Notes: generated by a model from the sequence alone, not told the origin. A DNA stretch of 64,000 nucleotides from Geodermatophilus amargosae (GCF_900116515.1 NZ_FPBA01000003.1:1-64000), one strand, 5' to 3'. Counted from the stretch's first letter, positions 1 through 15,631 are shown. Program-made: numbers and translations.

Positions 1-311
1 CCGAGCTGGTCCGGCTGGCCAAGATCCGCTGGCGGATCGAGCATGACTACCGCGAGCTGAAGACCGCCCTGGGCCTGGACCACTTCGAGGGCCGCACTTG
101 GACCGGCTGGCACCGCCACGTCACCCTGGTCACTGCCGCCCAGCTGTTCCTCACCCTGCTGCGCACCAGCCCAAAAGCCCGTGTCTCGGCCTGAGCCTCT
201 ACGCCGTGCTCCACCAGCTGCAGGCCCTGCTAGCTACCTGGACCGGCACCTGCACCGTCTGCGGCTCCCACATCGACAGCCAACCTCGAGCACCGACCTA
301 ACAAAGCACTA
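1..311 (+). mobile_element. Right end of an IS701-like insertion sequence (left part outside window)
   Basis: The window opens inside a transposase reading frame whose C-terminus matches the IS701-type DDE pattern. After the coding part the element appears to end at an AT-richer stretch around 299-311 (aacaaagcacta), immediately followed by CTAG at 312-315. IS701 elements are known to duplicate a 4-bp YTAR target, and CTAG fits, so 311 is the inferred outer edge. The left end, its inverted repeat and the second target copy lie outside the window, so the boundary is an inference. Confidence 0.7.
3..194 (+). pseudogene. IS701-family transposase, C-terminal fragment, frame interrupted near the end
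   Basis: The frame is open from the left edge of the window and stops at 192-194, giving 63 residues. It contains RWRIEHDYRELK followed by LGLDHFEGRTW and GWHRHVTLV, the region around the catalytic glutamate in IS701-type DDE transposases. The likely rest of the protein (GLSLYAVLHQLQALLATWTG and a short Cys-containing tail) continues in the -1 frame to 301. The frame changes near 170-176, where C CCA AAA is a slippery-type heptamer, so this is either programmed -1 frameshifting or a one-base lesion. The 5' part of the gene is outside the window, so I cannot say whether the copy is active. Confidence 0.72.
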
Positions 312-986
312 CTAGGTCGGGCGTCGCGACGCGCCGTCGGGCCAGGCCGAGCGCGGCAGGCCGATGGCGCCGGCCCACAGCCGGGTGAGCACGTCCACGG
401 CGGCGTCCTCGTCGAGGTGCTCGCCCGGGTCCTGCCACAGGTGCGCGAAGGACTCGACCATCGCCCCCAGCGCGCTGGCGGTGGCCCGGGGCGGCAGGGC
501 GCCGTCGGCGAGTCCCAGCTCCTGCAGCCGCACCAGGCCCTCCATCCCGCGGCGCACGAAGGCCTCCCGGACGTCGACCCGCAGCCGGCGGAACTCCTCG
601 CGGGTGTCGGCCAGCGAGTCGAGCACCCGCAGGATGCGGGCGTGCCGGGTGACGGCCGTGAGGTAGAGCCGGTTGGCCGCCTCGATCCGGGCGTAGGGCG
701 CGTCGGGCGGCAGCCGCGGGCCGACGGTGGTGGCGGTGAAGACGTCCTCCACCACGACGGCGACGATCGCCCGCAGCAGCGACTCCTTGGAGTCGAACCA
801 GGTGTAGAAGGTGCCGTGCGAGACGCCGGCCCGCTCGGCCACGGCGTCGATGCGGACGTCGGCCCAGCCGCGCTCCTCGAACAGCTCGCGGCCGGCCTGC
901 AGGAGGGCGGCGCGGGTGCGCCGTCCCCGGTCGGTGACCGGGACCTGCTCCTGCTGCACGCCTGTCGCCTGCTCCACGCCGGACAC
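312..986 (-). CDS. TetR/AcrR family transcriptional regulator
   Basis: The protein has 224 residues. An N-terminal helix-turn-helix domain starts at about residue 20 (TRAALLQAGRELFEERGW, then AERAGVSHGTFYTWFDSKE) and is followed by a helical ligand-binding region. I chose GTG at 986 because GGAGGT sits five bases before it; the open frame runs further upstream into the divergent ligase gene and has no such site. It is divergent from an acyl-CoA ligase/dehydrogenase operon and probably represses it with an acyl-CoA or related ligand as inducer; that is inferred from position. The stop codon TAG overlaps the CTAG target of the neighbouring IS, so the insertion left the protein complete. Confidence 0.88.
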   Translation of the reverse strand: MSGVEQATGVQQEQVPVTDRGRRTRAALLQAGRELFEERGWADVRIDAVAERAGVSHGTFYTWFDSKESLLRAIVAVVVEDVFTATTVGPRLPPDAPYARIEAANRLYLTAVTRHARILRVLDSLADTREEFRRLRVDVREAFVRRGMEGLVRLQELGLADGALPPRATASALGAMVESFAHLWQDPGEHLDEDAAVDVLTRLWAGAIGLPRSAWPDGASRRPT

Positions 987-1039
987 CGCCCACCTCCGCT
1001 CGCTCCGGGCCCGGGCAGCCTGCCACAGCCGACAGGGAG

Positions 1040-1066
1040 TTGACGCCCTCGTCAGGTCCTCGACAG
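1040..1066 (+). promoter_or_regulatory. Possible promoter/operator between tetR and the acyl-CoA ligase
   Basis: A TTGACG hexamer at 1040-1045 resembles a -35 element, but no good -10 hexamer follows. Two 9-bp direct repeats, CCTCGTCAG at 1047-1055 and CCTCGACAG at 1058-1066, are offset by 11 bases. They could be the TetR binding site, although TetR operators are more often palindromic. Weak evidence. Confidence 0.3.
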
Positions 1067-1107
1067 ACTGCGTGACCCAGACCACAGTCGCGCGGGAGAG
1101 GCCATCC

Positions 1108-2651
<1,544 letters not shown>

Positions 2652-2655
<4 letters not shown>

Positions 2656-3809
2656 CGGGGCCGGAGGTCGCCGATCCGTGGACCACCCCCGAGCGGGTCG
2701 CGCTGCGGCGGCTGGCTCACGACTTCGTCGCCCGCGAGGTCGCGCCGCACGTGGAGGCGTGGGAGACGGCCGGCGAACTGCCGCGGGACCTGCACCGCCG
2801 GGCCGCGGCGACCGGCCTGCTCGGCGTCGCCTTCCCGGAGGAGGTCGGCGGCGGGGGCGGGGACGCGGTCGACTCGGCCGTCGTCACCGAGGAGCTGCTG
2901 CTCGGCGGCGGGTCGACCGGGGTGGCGGCGAGCCTGTTCACGCACGGGATCGCGCTGCCGCACGTGGTGGCGAACGGGTCGGCCGCCCTGGTCGACCGCT
3001 ACGTCCGCCCGACGCTGGCCGGGGAGCTGATCGGCTCGCTCGGTGTCACCAAGCCCGACGCCGGCTCCGACGTCGCGGGCCTGCGCACCCGGGCGGTGCG
3101 CGACGGCGACGAGTACGTGGTGAACGGCGCCAAGACCTACATCACCAGCGGCGTCCGGGCCGACTTCGTCACCACCGCCGTCCGCACCGGTGGGGAGGGC
3201 CACGGCGGGATCTCGCTGCTGGTGGTCGACAAGGGCACGCCCGGGTTCACCGTCAGCCGCCGGCTGGACAAGATGGGCTGGCGCTGCTCGGACACCGCCG
3301 AGCTGTCCTTCGTCGACGTGCGCGTGCCCGCCGGCAACCTGGTCGGCGCCGAGGGCAGCGGCTTCGTGCAGATCATGCAGCAGTTCCAGTCCGAGCGGCT
3401 GAGCCTGGCGGTGCAGGCCTACGCGACGGCGGCCCGCTGCCTCGACCTCGCCCTGGACTGGGTGCGGCAACGGCAGACGTTCGGGCGGCCGCTGTCCTCG
3501 CGCCAGGTCATCCGGCACAAGCTCGCCGAGATGGCCCGGCAGGTCGACGTCGCCCGCACCTACACGCGTGCGGTGATGCAGCGCTGGCTGGCCGGTGAGG
3601 ACGTCGTGACCGAGGTGTCGATGGCCAAGAACACCGCGGTCGCCGCCTGCGACGTCGTCGTGGACGAGGCGGTGCAGGTCTTCGGCGGCCTGGGCTACAT
3701 GCGCGAGTCGGAGGTCGAGCGCCACTACCGGGACGCCCGCATCCTCGGCATCGGTGGCGGGACCACCGAGATCATGAACGAGGTGATCGCCAAGCGCCTC
3801 GGCCTGTGA
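2652..3809 (+). CDS. Acyl-CoA dehydrogenase
   Basis: The protein has 385 residues, the usual length for FAD-dependent acyl-CoA dehydrogenases, which make the 2,3-enoyl-CoA in beta-oxidation-like pathways. The frame shows LGVTKPDAGSDVAGLRTRA, the FAD/substrate signature, NGAKTYITSG, and the C-terminal QVFGGLGYMRE followed by RDARILGIGGGTTEIM. The latter region is typical of the family and contains a glutamate at the usual catalytic-base site. The GTG start at 2652 overlaps the ligase stop (GTGA). It should act on the product of the upstream ligase; whether the substrate is a straight-chain, branched or aromatic acyl-CoA is unknown. Confidence 0.93.
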
Positions 3810-3991
3810 GTCCGGCCGCCGGAGGAGCGCACGCCCGGGCCCCGAGCGACCGGTGCAGGCGGCGATCGCCGGCCTGTTCTCCGTGCTGTCGGTGGTCTCC
3901 GTCGTCGGCACGGTCAGGCGCATGGCCGGCCAGGGCCGCCCCCGTCGCACGGCCCCCGGCTCCCGGGTCGCACGCCCGGGAGACTGGCCGC

Positions 3992-4660
3992 GTGCTGGTC
4001 ACCTTCGACCTCTTCAGCGCGCTGGTCGACTCCCGATCGGGCGGGTCCGCCGCGTTCACCGAGCTCGCCGACTCGCGCGGCTGGCCGGTCGCGGGCGCGA
4101 CCCTCTACGACGACTGGGACGCCCGGAACAAGGCCTCGCAGCGGGACCTGCCCGAGTGGGTGCCCTTCCGCGAGCACTGCCGGCGGGCCCTCGCCGGCAC
4201 CTGTGCCGCGCTCGGCCTCGCCGGGGACCCGGACGCGGACGTCGACGCCCTGCTGGGCACGGTGGGCCGGTGGCCGCTGTGGCCCGACGTCGTCCCCGGC
4301 CTGGCCGACGTCGCCCGGCTGTACCGGGTCGGTGTGCTGTCCAACGTGGACGACGCGGTCTTCGCCGGCAGCCCGGTCGCCGGCCTGGTCGACGACGCCG
4401 CCGTCCTCACCTCGGAGCGGCTACGCGCCTACAAGCCCTCCCCCGAGATCTACCGGCGGGCACGGCAGGCGGCAGGCGGCGACCTGGTGCACGTCGCCAG
4501 CTCGGCGCGGGACGTCCGGGGCGCCCTCGAGGCGGGCATCAGGGTCGTCCGGCTCCGCCGCCCGGGGCACGCTCTCGATCCCGGGGGTCCGGCGCCCGAC
4601 GTCGAGGTCGCGGCGGTCGCCGACCTCGTGGCGGTGCTCGCCGACCTGGCGCCACGCTGA
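3992..4660 (+). CDS. HAD-superfamily hydrolase (haloacid dehalogenase type II-like)
   Basis: The 222-residue frame begins with TFDLFSALVD. The first Asp is the likely nucleophile of motif I, but the position usually holding a second Asp (DxD) is Leu-Phe (DLF), as in haloacid-dehalogenase-like members. Motif II is VLSNVDD, motif III has KPSPEIY with its conserved Lys, and a later segment (VASSARDVRGALEAG) takes the place of motif IV. GTG at 3992 was chosen because the HAD fold begins at residue 3 and GGGAGA lies upstream. It sits 182 bp after the dehydrogenase and may be separately transcribed. Substrate unknown. Confidence 0.78.
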   Translation: MLVTFDLFSALVDSRSGGSAAFTELADSRGWPVAGATLYDDWDARNKASQRDLPEWVPFREHCRRALAGTCAALGLAGDPDADVDALLGTVGRWPLWPDVVPGLADVARLYRVGVLSNVDDAVFAGSPVAGLVDDAAVLTSERLRAYKPSPEIYRRARQAAGGDLVHVASSARDVRGALEAGIRVVRLRRPGHALDPGGPAPDVEVAAVADLVAVLADLAPR

Positions 4661-4792
4661 CCCGGATCCACTCCCGGGCACCGGCGGCGGAGCACGTCCT
4701 CGCCCCGCCGCCGACCGGCGACCACGACGGGACCGCCGACGTCCCGGCACCGCGACACCCCGGCGGCCGGCCCGCGGGGACGCCAGGGGCGA

Positions 4793-4818
4793 CGGCTGAC
4801 GGGCGTCCCGGTCAGCCG
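4793..4818. terminator. Hairpin between convergent HAD and universal stress genes
   Basis: CGGCTGAC at 4793-4800 pairs with GTCAGCCG at 4811-4818 around a 10-base loop that itself contains GGG and CCC. It lies between two convergent genes and overlaps the last codons of the minus-strand gene. There is no T-tract, as is common for GC-rich actinomycete terminators. Confidence 0.5.
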
Positions 4819-5840
4819 TGGGCGGGGGTCGCGACCTCCGGACCCGGAGCGGCCCGGCCGGCATGCCGGGGGCGCACGACCATCACCGGGCACGACGCGT
4901 GCACCACGCAGTGCAGGGCCACCGAACCGAGCACCAGCCCCGCCAGGCGGCTCCGGCTGCGGCTGCCGACGACCAGGAGACCGGCCCCCTCGGCCGTCCG
5001 CACGAGCACGTCCCCCGGTGCACCCGTCTCGACCCTCACCTCGACGTCCGGGTGCGTTCCCGGGCCGAGGACGCCGGCCACGATGCGGTCGGCACGGCCC
5101 TGGGCCGCCTCGAGCGTCTCGCCGACCGGCGGCGCGGGGACGGCGTCACTCCAGTAGGTCATCGGCTGGCAGACCAGGACGGCCTCGACGCGGGCCCCGA
5201 GCCCGCGGGCGTACTGCACGGCCTCGGTCAGCGCCGCGCGCGACACCGACGAGTCGTCGATGCCCACGACCACGCGCGAGACGGACGCCGGCGGGTCGGC
5301 GTGCACGACGACGACGGGGCACGAGGCGTGCGCGGAGACGTGCAGGGCCACCGAGCCGAGCAGTGCGCTGGCCACCGCTCCCCGGCCACGGCTGCCCACC
5401 ACGAGCAGCCGGGCGCCCTCCGCCCGCAGCACCAGGGACTCGGCGGGGTCGCCCGGCACGACGGTGACGTGGACGGGGACGGCCTCGCCCGGGGCTGCTC
5501 CCCGGACCGCCGGGTCGGTCCTCGCCTCCGCGTCGGTCCTCGCCTCCGCGTCGGTCCTCGCCTCCGCGTCGGTCCTCGCCTCCGCGACGCCCTCGCGCAG
5601 CCGGACCTCCGTGTCGGAGCGGACCGCGTCGAGGCGGTGGGTGTCCAGCAGGGACGGTCCGACCCAGTAGGGGTCCACCGGGACGGCGCTGACCACCTCG
5701 ACCTCGGCACCCGCGCGCGCCGCGGCCGTCAGCGCCCAGACCAGCGCGGCCCTCCCGCCGGGCGACCCGTCGACCCCCACGACGATCCGGTCGCCGCCCG
5801 GCTCCCCGGCCGTCCCCCCCGCCCCACCCTCGGTTCCCAC
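4812..5840 (-). CDS. Tandem-domain universal stress protein
   Basis: The 342-residue protein contains two UspA domains, roughly residues 18-165 and 178-330. The first has the nucleotide-binding pattern VVGSRGRGAVASALLGSV. The second has VVGSRSRSRLAGLVLGSV, which lacks the second glycine of the classical G-2X-G motif. Tandem Usp proteins of this kind bind ATP and are typical members of the mycobacterial DosR dormancy regulon. GTG at 5840 has GAGGGGAG upstream. An acidic insert between strands of the first domain is built from four copies of a six-residue unit (EARTDA) encoded by perfect 18-bp repeats. A DosR-like palindrome lies 90-103 bp upstream. Confidence 0.9.
   Translation of the reverse strand: MGTEGGAGGTAGEPGGDRIVVGVDGSPGGRAALVWALTAAARAGAEVEVVSAVPVDPYWVGPSLLDTHRLDAVRSDTEVRLREGVAEARTDAEARTDAEARTDAEARTDPAVRGAAPGEAVPVHVTVVPGDPAESLVLRAEGARLLVVGSRGRGAVASALLGSVALHVSAHASCPVVVVHADPPASVSRVVVGIDDSSVSRAALTEAVQYARGLGARVEAVLVCQPMTYWSDAVPAPPVGETLEAAQGRADRIVAGVLGPGTHPDVEVRVETGAPGDVLVRTAEGAGLLVVGSRSRSRLAGLVLGSVALHCVVHASCPVMVVRPRHAGRAAPGPEVATPAHG
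5515..5586. repeat. Four perfect 18-bp tandem repeats inside the universal stress gene
   Basis: The unit tcggtcctcgcctccgcg occurs four times without a mismatch at 5515, 5533, 5551 and 5569. On the coding strand it reads as a repeated EARTDA-type hexapeptide. The unit length keeps the frame, so copy number changes would only lengthen or shorten this charged loop. Confidence 0.95.
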
Positions 5841-5929
5841 AGCAGCCCGCTCCCCTCGCCGACGTCCGGTCGCTCCCAGCGTCGACCCGACCGGCCGACC
5901 GGGACGCGGACCGACGTCACCGGCGGTGC

Positions 5930-5943
5930 AGGACCTTCGTCCC
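5930..5943. promoter_or_regulatory. DosR/DevR-like palindrome upstream of the universal stress gene
   Basis: AGGAC-CTTC-GTCCC matches the half-sites GGGAC and GTCCC of the mycobacterial DosR box with the same 4-base spacer, one mismatch in ten half-site bases. On the other strand it reads GGGAC-GAAG-GTCCT, close to the site at 8965. It lies 90-103 bp before the Usp start codon, in the short gap after the AI-2E gene. Binding by the DevR-like regulator at 11289-11960 is inferred. Confidence 0.5.
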
Positions 5944-5981
5944 GAGCAGCCTCCGCGACGCGCCGTGGTGCACGACCGCGG

Positions 5982-11253
<5,272 letters not shown>

Positions 11254-11288
11254 GCTGCCGTTCCGCGCTGCGGTCCTGACCGGGCCGC

Positions 11289-11960
11289 TCAGCCCCGGTG
11301 CGGACCGCCCGAGCGCAGCTCGGTCGCCAGCACCGCCGCCTGGGTGCGCCGCTCGAGGCCGAGCTTCGCCAGCAGGTGCGAGACGTAGTTCTTGACCGTC
11401 TTCTCGGCGAGGAACATCCGCTCGCCGATCTGCCGGTTGGTGAGACCCTCGCCGATGAGCTCCAGGACGGTGCGCTCCTGCTCGCTGAGCCGGGCGAGCG
11501 GGCCGGCGGGCTCGGCAGCACGGCGCATGCGCTCGAGCACCCTGGTGGTGGCGGCGGGGTCGAGCAGGGAGCCGCCCGCGGCCACCGTGCGGACCGCGCT
11601 CACCAGGTCGGCGCCGAGGATCTGCTTGAGCAGGTACCCCGACGCCCCGGCCATGATCGCCTCGAACAGCGCCTCGTCGTCGCTGTAACTGGTCAGCATG
11701 ATCACCTTGAGCTCCGGCATCCGGCTGCGGAGCTCCCGGCAGACGGAGACGCCGTCGCCGTCGGGCAGCCGGATGTCGAGGAGGGCGACGTCGGGGCGCA
11801 GCGCAGGGACCCGGGCCAGCGCCTCGGCGGCGTTCTTCGCCTCCCCGACGACGGTGATGCCCGAGTCGGTCCCGAGGACGTCCGCCACACCGCGGCGCAC
11901 GATCTCGTGGTCGTCGAGCAGGAACACCTGGATCGGGGGCCGCTGCCCGTCGTCCTCCAC
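11289..11960 (-). CDS. NarL/LuxR-type response regulator, DevR/DosR-like
   Basis: The 223-residue protein has a receiver domain, with acidic pocket LLDDHE, phospho-acceptor Asp62 in [12 protein letters not shown] and the conserved Lys in GYLLKQ, and a C-terminal LuxR helix-turn-helix ([21 protein letters not shown], then [16 protein letters not shown]). This is the DevR layout and the K-N-Y-V recognition-helix region is DevR-like. GTG at 11960 follows GGGAGG. It is convergent with the DevS-like kinase rather than in one operon with it as in mycobacteria. A weak DosR-like half palindrome (12051-12064) lies 91-104 bp upstream, which could mean autoregulation. Confidence 0.9.
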   Translation of the reverse strand: MEDDGQRPPIQVFLLDDHEIVRRGVADVLGTDSGITVVGEAKNAAEALARVPALRPDVALLDIRLPDGDGVSVCRELRSRMPELKVIMLTSYSDDEALFEAIMAGASGYLLKQILGADLVSAVRTVAAGGSLLDPAATTRVLERMRRAAEPAGPLARLSEQERTVLELIGEGLTNRQIGERMFLAEKTVKNYVSHLLAKLGLERRTQAAVLATELRSGGPHRG

Positions 11961-12050
11961 CGTGCCTCCCCCTCCCGCCGTCCCCGGCGCGTGGCTCCCG
12001 GCCGTCCGGCAGCTCCGGTCCCGAGGCTAGGGGGCCCAGGGCCCCGCGGT

Positions 12051-12064
12051 GCACCGTAGGTCCC
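12051..12064. promoter_or_regulatory. Weak DosR-like site upstream of the DevR-like gene
   Basis: GCACC-GTAG-GTCCC has one perfect GTCCC half-site and a degenerate partner. It is listed only because its distance from the start codon (91-104 bp) is close to that of the better sites at 5930 and 8965. Confidence 0.22.
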
Positions 12065-12076
12065 TCGGGAGGGCGC

Positions 12077-12886
12077 TCACCGGGTCGGGGGGACGTCGAG
12101 GTCGAGCCGCAGCAGCCGCATCTCGGCGTAGCGGAGCTCGCCCTCGGGCAGGTGCCACGACGCCGAGCCACCTGTCATGCGGGGCCGGCCGTCGACGACG
12201 GTCCAGGCGTCGACCGTGGTCGTCCACGGCGCCCGCACCGGACCGCCGGGCAGGTCGGCCCATCGGTCCTCGGTCCGGAGCTCCCGCGGACGGCCGTCGT
12301 CGTCGAGGAGCACCTGGGCGGAGACCGTGCGTCCCGCGTCGGTGACCGAGACGGCGAGATCGTTGCCGCGCTCCTCCCACCGCGTGCGCGGGTGCAGCAG
12401 CATCGCCGGGGCGAGGAGGACCGCGTCGGCGAGCCAGGTGACGAGCTCCCCCTCGTCGAAGCGGGGACCCTCGCCGTCGGCGACGGTGATCACCCCGAGG
12501 GCCTTGCCGATCATCCGGCCGGTGCCCGAGCGGTAGGTGTCCCAGCCCCACATCGGCAGCGCACCGGCCAGGAGCAGCCGCATGCGGTAGAGGCGAGCCA
12601 CCTCCTGGGCGGTGTCGTACTGCCACGCGTCGCACGGCATCCACCGACCGCTGGCACCGAGGCGGAACCGCCCGCTCAGGTGCGCCTGCAGCGACCACGT
12701 CCGGGGCCGGCCGACGACCCCCATGGCCCGCAGGTACCGGACGGCGGCCGGCGGGAGGCCGGTGAGGTCGTCCTCGGTCACCGGCGCCACGGACGGCCGG
12801 CCGGCGGGGAGGCCCGCGGCAGCCAGCCGACGGGTGAAGGCGCGCGGCGGCCGGGACGTGCCCGGGCGCTGGCTCGTCGTGGTCAT
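12077..12886 (-). CDS. DUF6544-like protein of unknown function
   Basis: The 269-residue protein has no signal peptide. Recognisable stretches are LPPAAVRYLRAMG near residue 45, GRFRLGASGRWMPCDAWQYD, LLLAGALPMWGWDTYRSGTGRM and a C-terminal beta-rich half ending in ELRYAEMRLLRLDLD. This resembles the DUF6544 family, usually annotated hypothetical; one hydrophobic stretch (ADAVLLAPAMLLHP) may lie against the membrane. ATG at 12886 follows GGGAGG by four bases. It lies in the stress-like region between the response regulator and the broken HNH gene, with a possible DosR-like palindrome about 121 bp upstream. No biochemical role can be assigned. Confidence 0.7.
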   Translation of the reverse strand: MTTTSQRPGTSRPPRAFTRRLAAAGLPAGRPSVAPVTEDDLTGLPPAAVRYLRAMGVVGRPRTWSLQAHLSGRFRLGASGRWMPCDAWQYDTAQEVARLYRMRLLLAGALPMWGWDTYRSGTGRMIGKALGVITVADGEGPRFDEGELVTWLADAVLLAPAMLLHPRTRWEERGNDLAVSVTDAGRTVSAQVLLDDDGRPRELRTEDRWADLPGGPVRAPWTTTVDAWTVVDGRPRMTGGSASWHLPEGELRYAEMRLLRLDLDVPPTR

Positions 12887-13006
12887 CGGTCCTCCCGCGT
12901 GCGAGTGCTGCGGGAGGTGCTCCCGGCCGTCGCCCCTTGCCGGACGGTGGACTCGACGCTAGATCGACCGCACGGCACCGTTGCACCGCCGAAGGACCCC
13001 GCTGGA

Positions 13007-13020
13007 GGGTCGGAGGGCCC
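13007..13020. promoter_or_regulatory. Weak DosR-like palindrome between DUF6544-like and HNH genes
   Basis: GGGTC-GGAG-GGCCC keeps the 5-4-5 spacing and the same GGAG centre as the site at 8965 but has one mismatch in each half. It lies 121 bp before the DUF6544-like gene (minus) and about 96 bp before the HNH pseudogene (plus). Confidence 0.28.
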
Positions 13021-13115
13021 TCACCGGACGCCCCAGGACCGACCGGCGGATCGACGCGGGACTCCACGGTCCTGACCTGCGGGAACTGTCGGACCCCATC
13101 CGTAGGTTCGGGGTC

Positions 13116-14603
13116 GTGCAGGAGGTCGCCGGTCCCGGGTCGCTCATCGAGCGGGCCCTCGCAGGCTGGCTGGTCGAGCAGCCAGCGCCCCTCCGGCGGC
13201 TTCCCGTGGCTCTCCTCTCCCGTGAGCAGAAGGCCGCCGAGCTGCAGCGGGTGCAGGCGATCAAGGCCAGGGCCGCCGCCTACGAGGCCGAGCTGGTCCT
13301 GGGTCTGGCCGACGACTCCCCCGATGACGACGACCCGGCTCCCGGGACACCCGGGGCGCGGGCGCGGTCGTGGAAGCCCGATCCCGAGCTGCCCGGGGTG
13401 TCGGAGTTCTTCCCCGCCGAGCTGGCGGTGGTGCTCAACTGCGGGCGGCTGGCGGCGAGCCAGCTGGCGCACCGGGCGTGGACGTATCGGACGCACCTGC
13501 CGGCGACGTGGGCGGCGATGGCGGCCGGGGAGCTGGACGAGTACCGGGCCCGGACGCTGGTCGAGGTGCTGGAGCACACCGACCCGGCGGTCGCCCGCCA
13601 GGTCGAGGCCCGGGTGCTGCCCGAGGCCGCGCAGCTGACCGTCGGCAAGCTGAAGAAGCGCGCCTTGGCCCTTCTGCTCGAGCTGGACGCCGAGGCCGCC
13701 GACCGGCGGCGGGCGCAGCTCGGCGGCGCGCCGACGTCCGGGTCCACCCGTCCCCGCAGGAGGGCATGGCCACCCTCGCCGCCGATCTGCCCGCCGACGT
13801 CGCCGCCGCCTGCCACGCGCTGGTCGACCAGCTGGCCCGGATGCTCGAGGCCGACGGCGACGAGCGGCCCATCGGTGAACTGCGCACCCTGGTGTTCGCC
13901 GACCTGCTGCAACGCCCCTGGGACGACACCCGCCCACCGGTGACCGCGCACCTGCAGATCATCGCCACCCTGGCCGCGCTGGCCGGCCGCAGTGACCAGC
14001 CCGGCGAGGTCAACGGCCTGCCGATCACCGCCGCACAGCTGCGCGACCTGCTCGCCCAGCTCGACGCGCTCGGCGTGCGCACTCCCGAGGGCGGATCGGT
14101 CACACTCGCCCTCGCCGACGAGGACGGCGCCCTGCGGGCGACCAGCACGCTGGAGCAGCTGCGCCGGCTCGCCCGCCGCGGCTGCCCCGACCACCCGGCC
14201 GCTCCGGACACCGCCGACTGCGACTGTGCCGTGCTCGACCGGCCAGAGCAGGTCGACCGCTACGGCCCCTCCGCCGCCCAGCACCGGTTCGTGCGCACCC
14301 GCGACCGCACCTGCCGCTTCCCCACCTGCGGGCAACGGGTCGGGTGGGCCGACGCCGACCACGTCATCCCCCACGCGCACGGCGGCCCCACCGACTGCGC
14401 CAACCTGGTGCCTCTGTCGCAGCCACCACCGGCTCAAGACCTTCGCCCGCGGCTGGATCCAGATGAGCCCCGACGGGGTCCTCACCGTCACCACGCCCTC
14501 GGGCATCACCCGCACCACCCGGCCACCGGGCATGCGACCACCACCACCGGCACCCAATCCGCCGCCCGACGACGTCGAACGGGACCACCCACCGCCGTTC
14601 TGA
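13116..14603 (+). pseudogene. DUF222/13E12-type HNH endonuclease-like gene with two compensating frameshifts
   Basis: Three adjacent frames make one protein of about 496 residues. Residues from VVQEVAGPGSLIERALAGW to LLLELDAEAADRRRAQ are in the first frame. The middle part (ADVRVHPSPQEGMATLAADLP through CRFPTCGQRVGWADADHVIPHAHGG) is in the -1 frame from about 13720-13735. From about 14409 the end (CRSHHRLKTFARGWIQM to the stop) returns to the first frame. The HNH core, with cysteines, DHVIPHAHGG and SHHRLK, is otherwise intact. The first shift equals a one-base loss; the second fits loss of two bases in a gtgtg run, so the net change is three bases. Such genes are multicopy in actinomycetes and of unknown role. 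Sequencing error is an alternative to true decay. Confidence 0.82.
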
Positions 14604-14630
14604 GCGGCGGGCCGCCGGCCAGCGCCGGGG

Positions 14631-15631
14631 TCAGCCGAAGGTCAGGACGTCGGTGACCGGGCGGCGGTTCGTCGACGGCGTGCGGTCACCGCTCGGGTAG
14701 CCGAGACGCAGCAGCATCTGCGGGTAGCCGACCAGGCGCAGGCGGGAGCGGAGCTGGGTGCGTGTGGCCGGCCAGTCCAGCGCCTGGGTCAGCGGTGAGG
14801 CGGCCAGCCCGGCGGCGGTCGCCTCGAGCAGGACCCGGCCCAGCGCGCGGCCGGCGGTCGACCACGCCGCCCTGTCGTCGCCGTCGGTGCCCATGAGGAC
14901 GACGGTCGGCCGCTCCACCGCGGGCGGCGGGCGTCCGGGTCGAGGTCACGCCCGGACGGGCCGTCGCCCGACCGCGAGCCGACCAGGAAGTCGCGGACCG
15001 ACCAGTTCGACGGCCGGGCCGACGGGTCGTCGGCCGGTACCGCGGCCACCGGGATGCCGTCGACGGCGGCCGGGTCGGTGCGCATCCACTGCTGGAGCTC
15101 GGCGAGGTACTCCGGTTCCCCCTGCTCGATCTCCTCGGCGCGGGAGACGAGGAAGGCGGTGGCGACCTCCTCGTCCTCCCCGCTGATCGGCTCGAGCCAC
15201 ACGCGGAGGTCCCCCGCGATGGCCTGCAGCCGGTCGACCACCTCGTCCGGCACCGCGCGCGACAGGAACGGCGCCCGTTCGGTGTGCCGTTCGGCGATCG
15301 CCGCACCCGGGGCGCGATCCCGTTCCTCCGGCTCGCGCGGGCCCGTCACCGTGACGGTGGCCAGCAGGTCCGGGTCGGCCGGGTCGGGCGGCAGGTCCAC
15401 CTCGGCGGCCCTTCCCGTAGCGGCCAGGGCGACGACGGCGAACTCCACCGCCACCCCGCCGCTGACGATCCGCTGCCGCCCGCTGGGGTCGAGGGCCCGC
15501 AGCGCCCGCGACGGGTCGGTGCGCACGAGCAGCCGGTCGCCGTCCGCGGTGAACGACCACGGCTGCGTGTTGTGGATCGACGGGGCGCGCGTCGCCGCCT
15601 CCACCACCCGGGTCCACTCCTGCTGGTCCAC
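14631..15631 (-). pseudogene. Acg-type nitroreductase-like gene with one frameshift
   Basis: The first frame (from 15631) has the N-terminal VVEAATRAPSIHNTQPWSF and the middle of the family, including AIAERHTERAPFLSRAVP. It loses homology after about 14935 (RDLDPDARRP). The C-terminal part, ERPTVVLMGTDGDDRAAW to RLGYPSGDRTPSTNRRPV, is in another frame and stops at 14631. Restoring one base in the C-rich run near 14925-14940 gives a protein of about 333 residues, the normal size of mycobacterial Acg-family proteins (Rv2032, Rv3131). Those are DosR-regulon nitroreductase homologues, which fits the neighbours. It is either a recent pseudogene or a homopolymer sequencing error. Confidence 0.85.
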
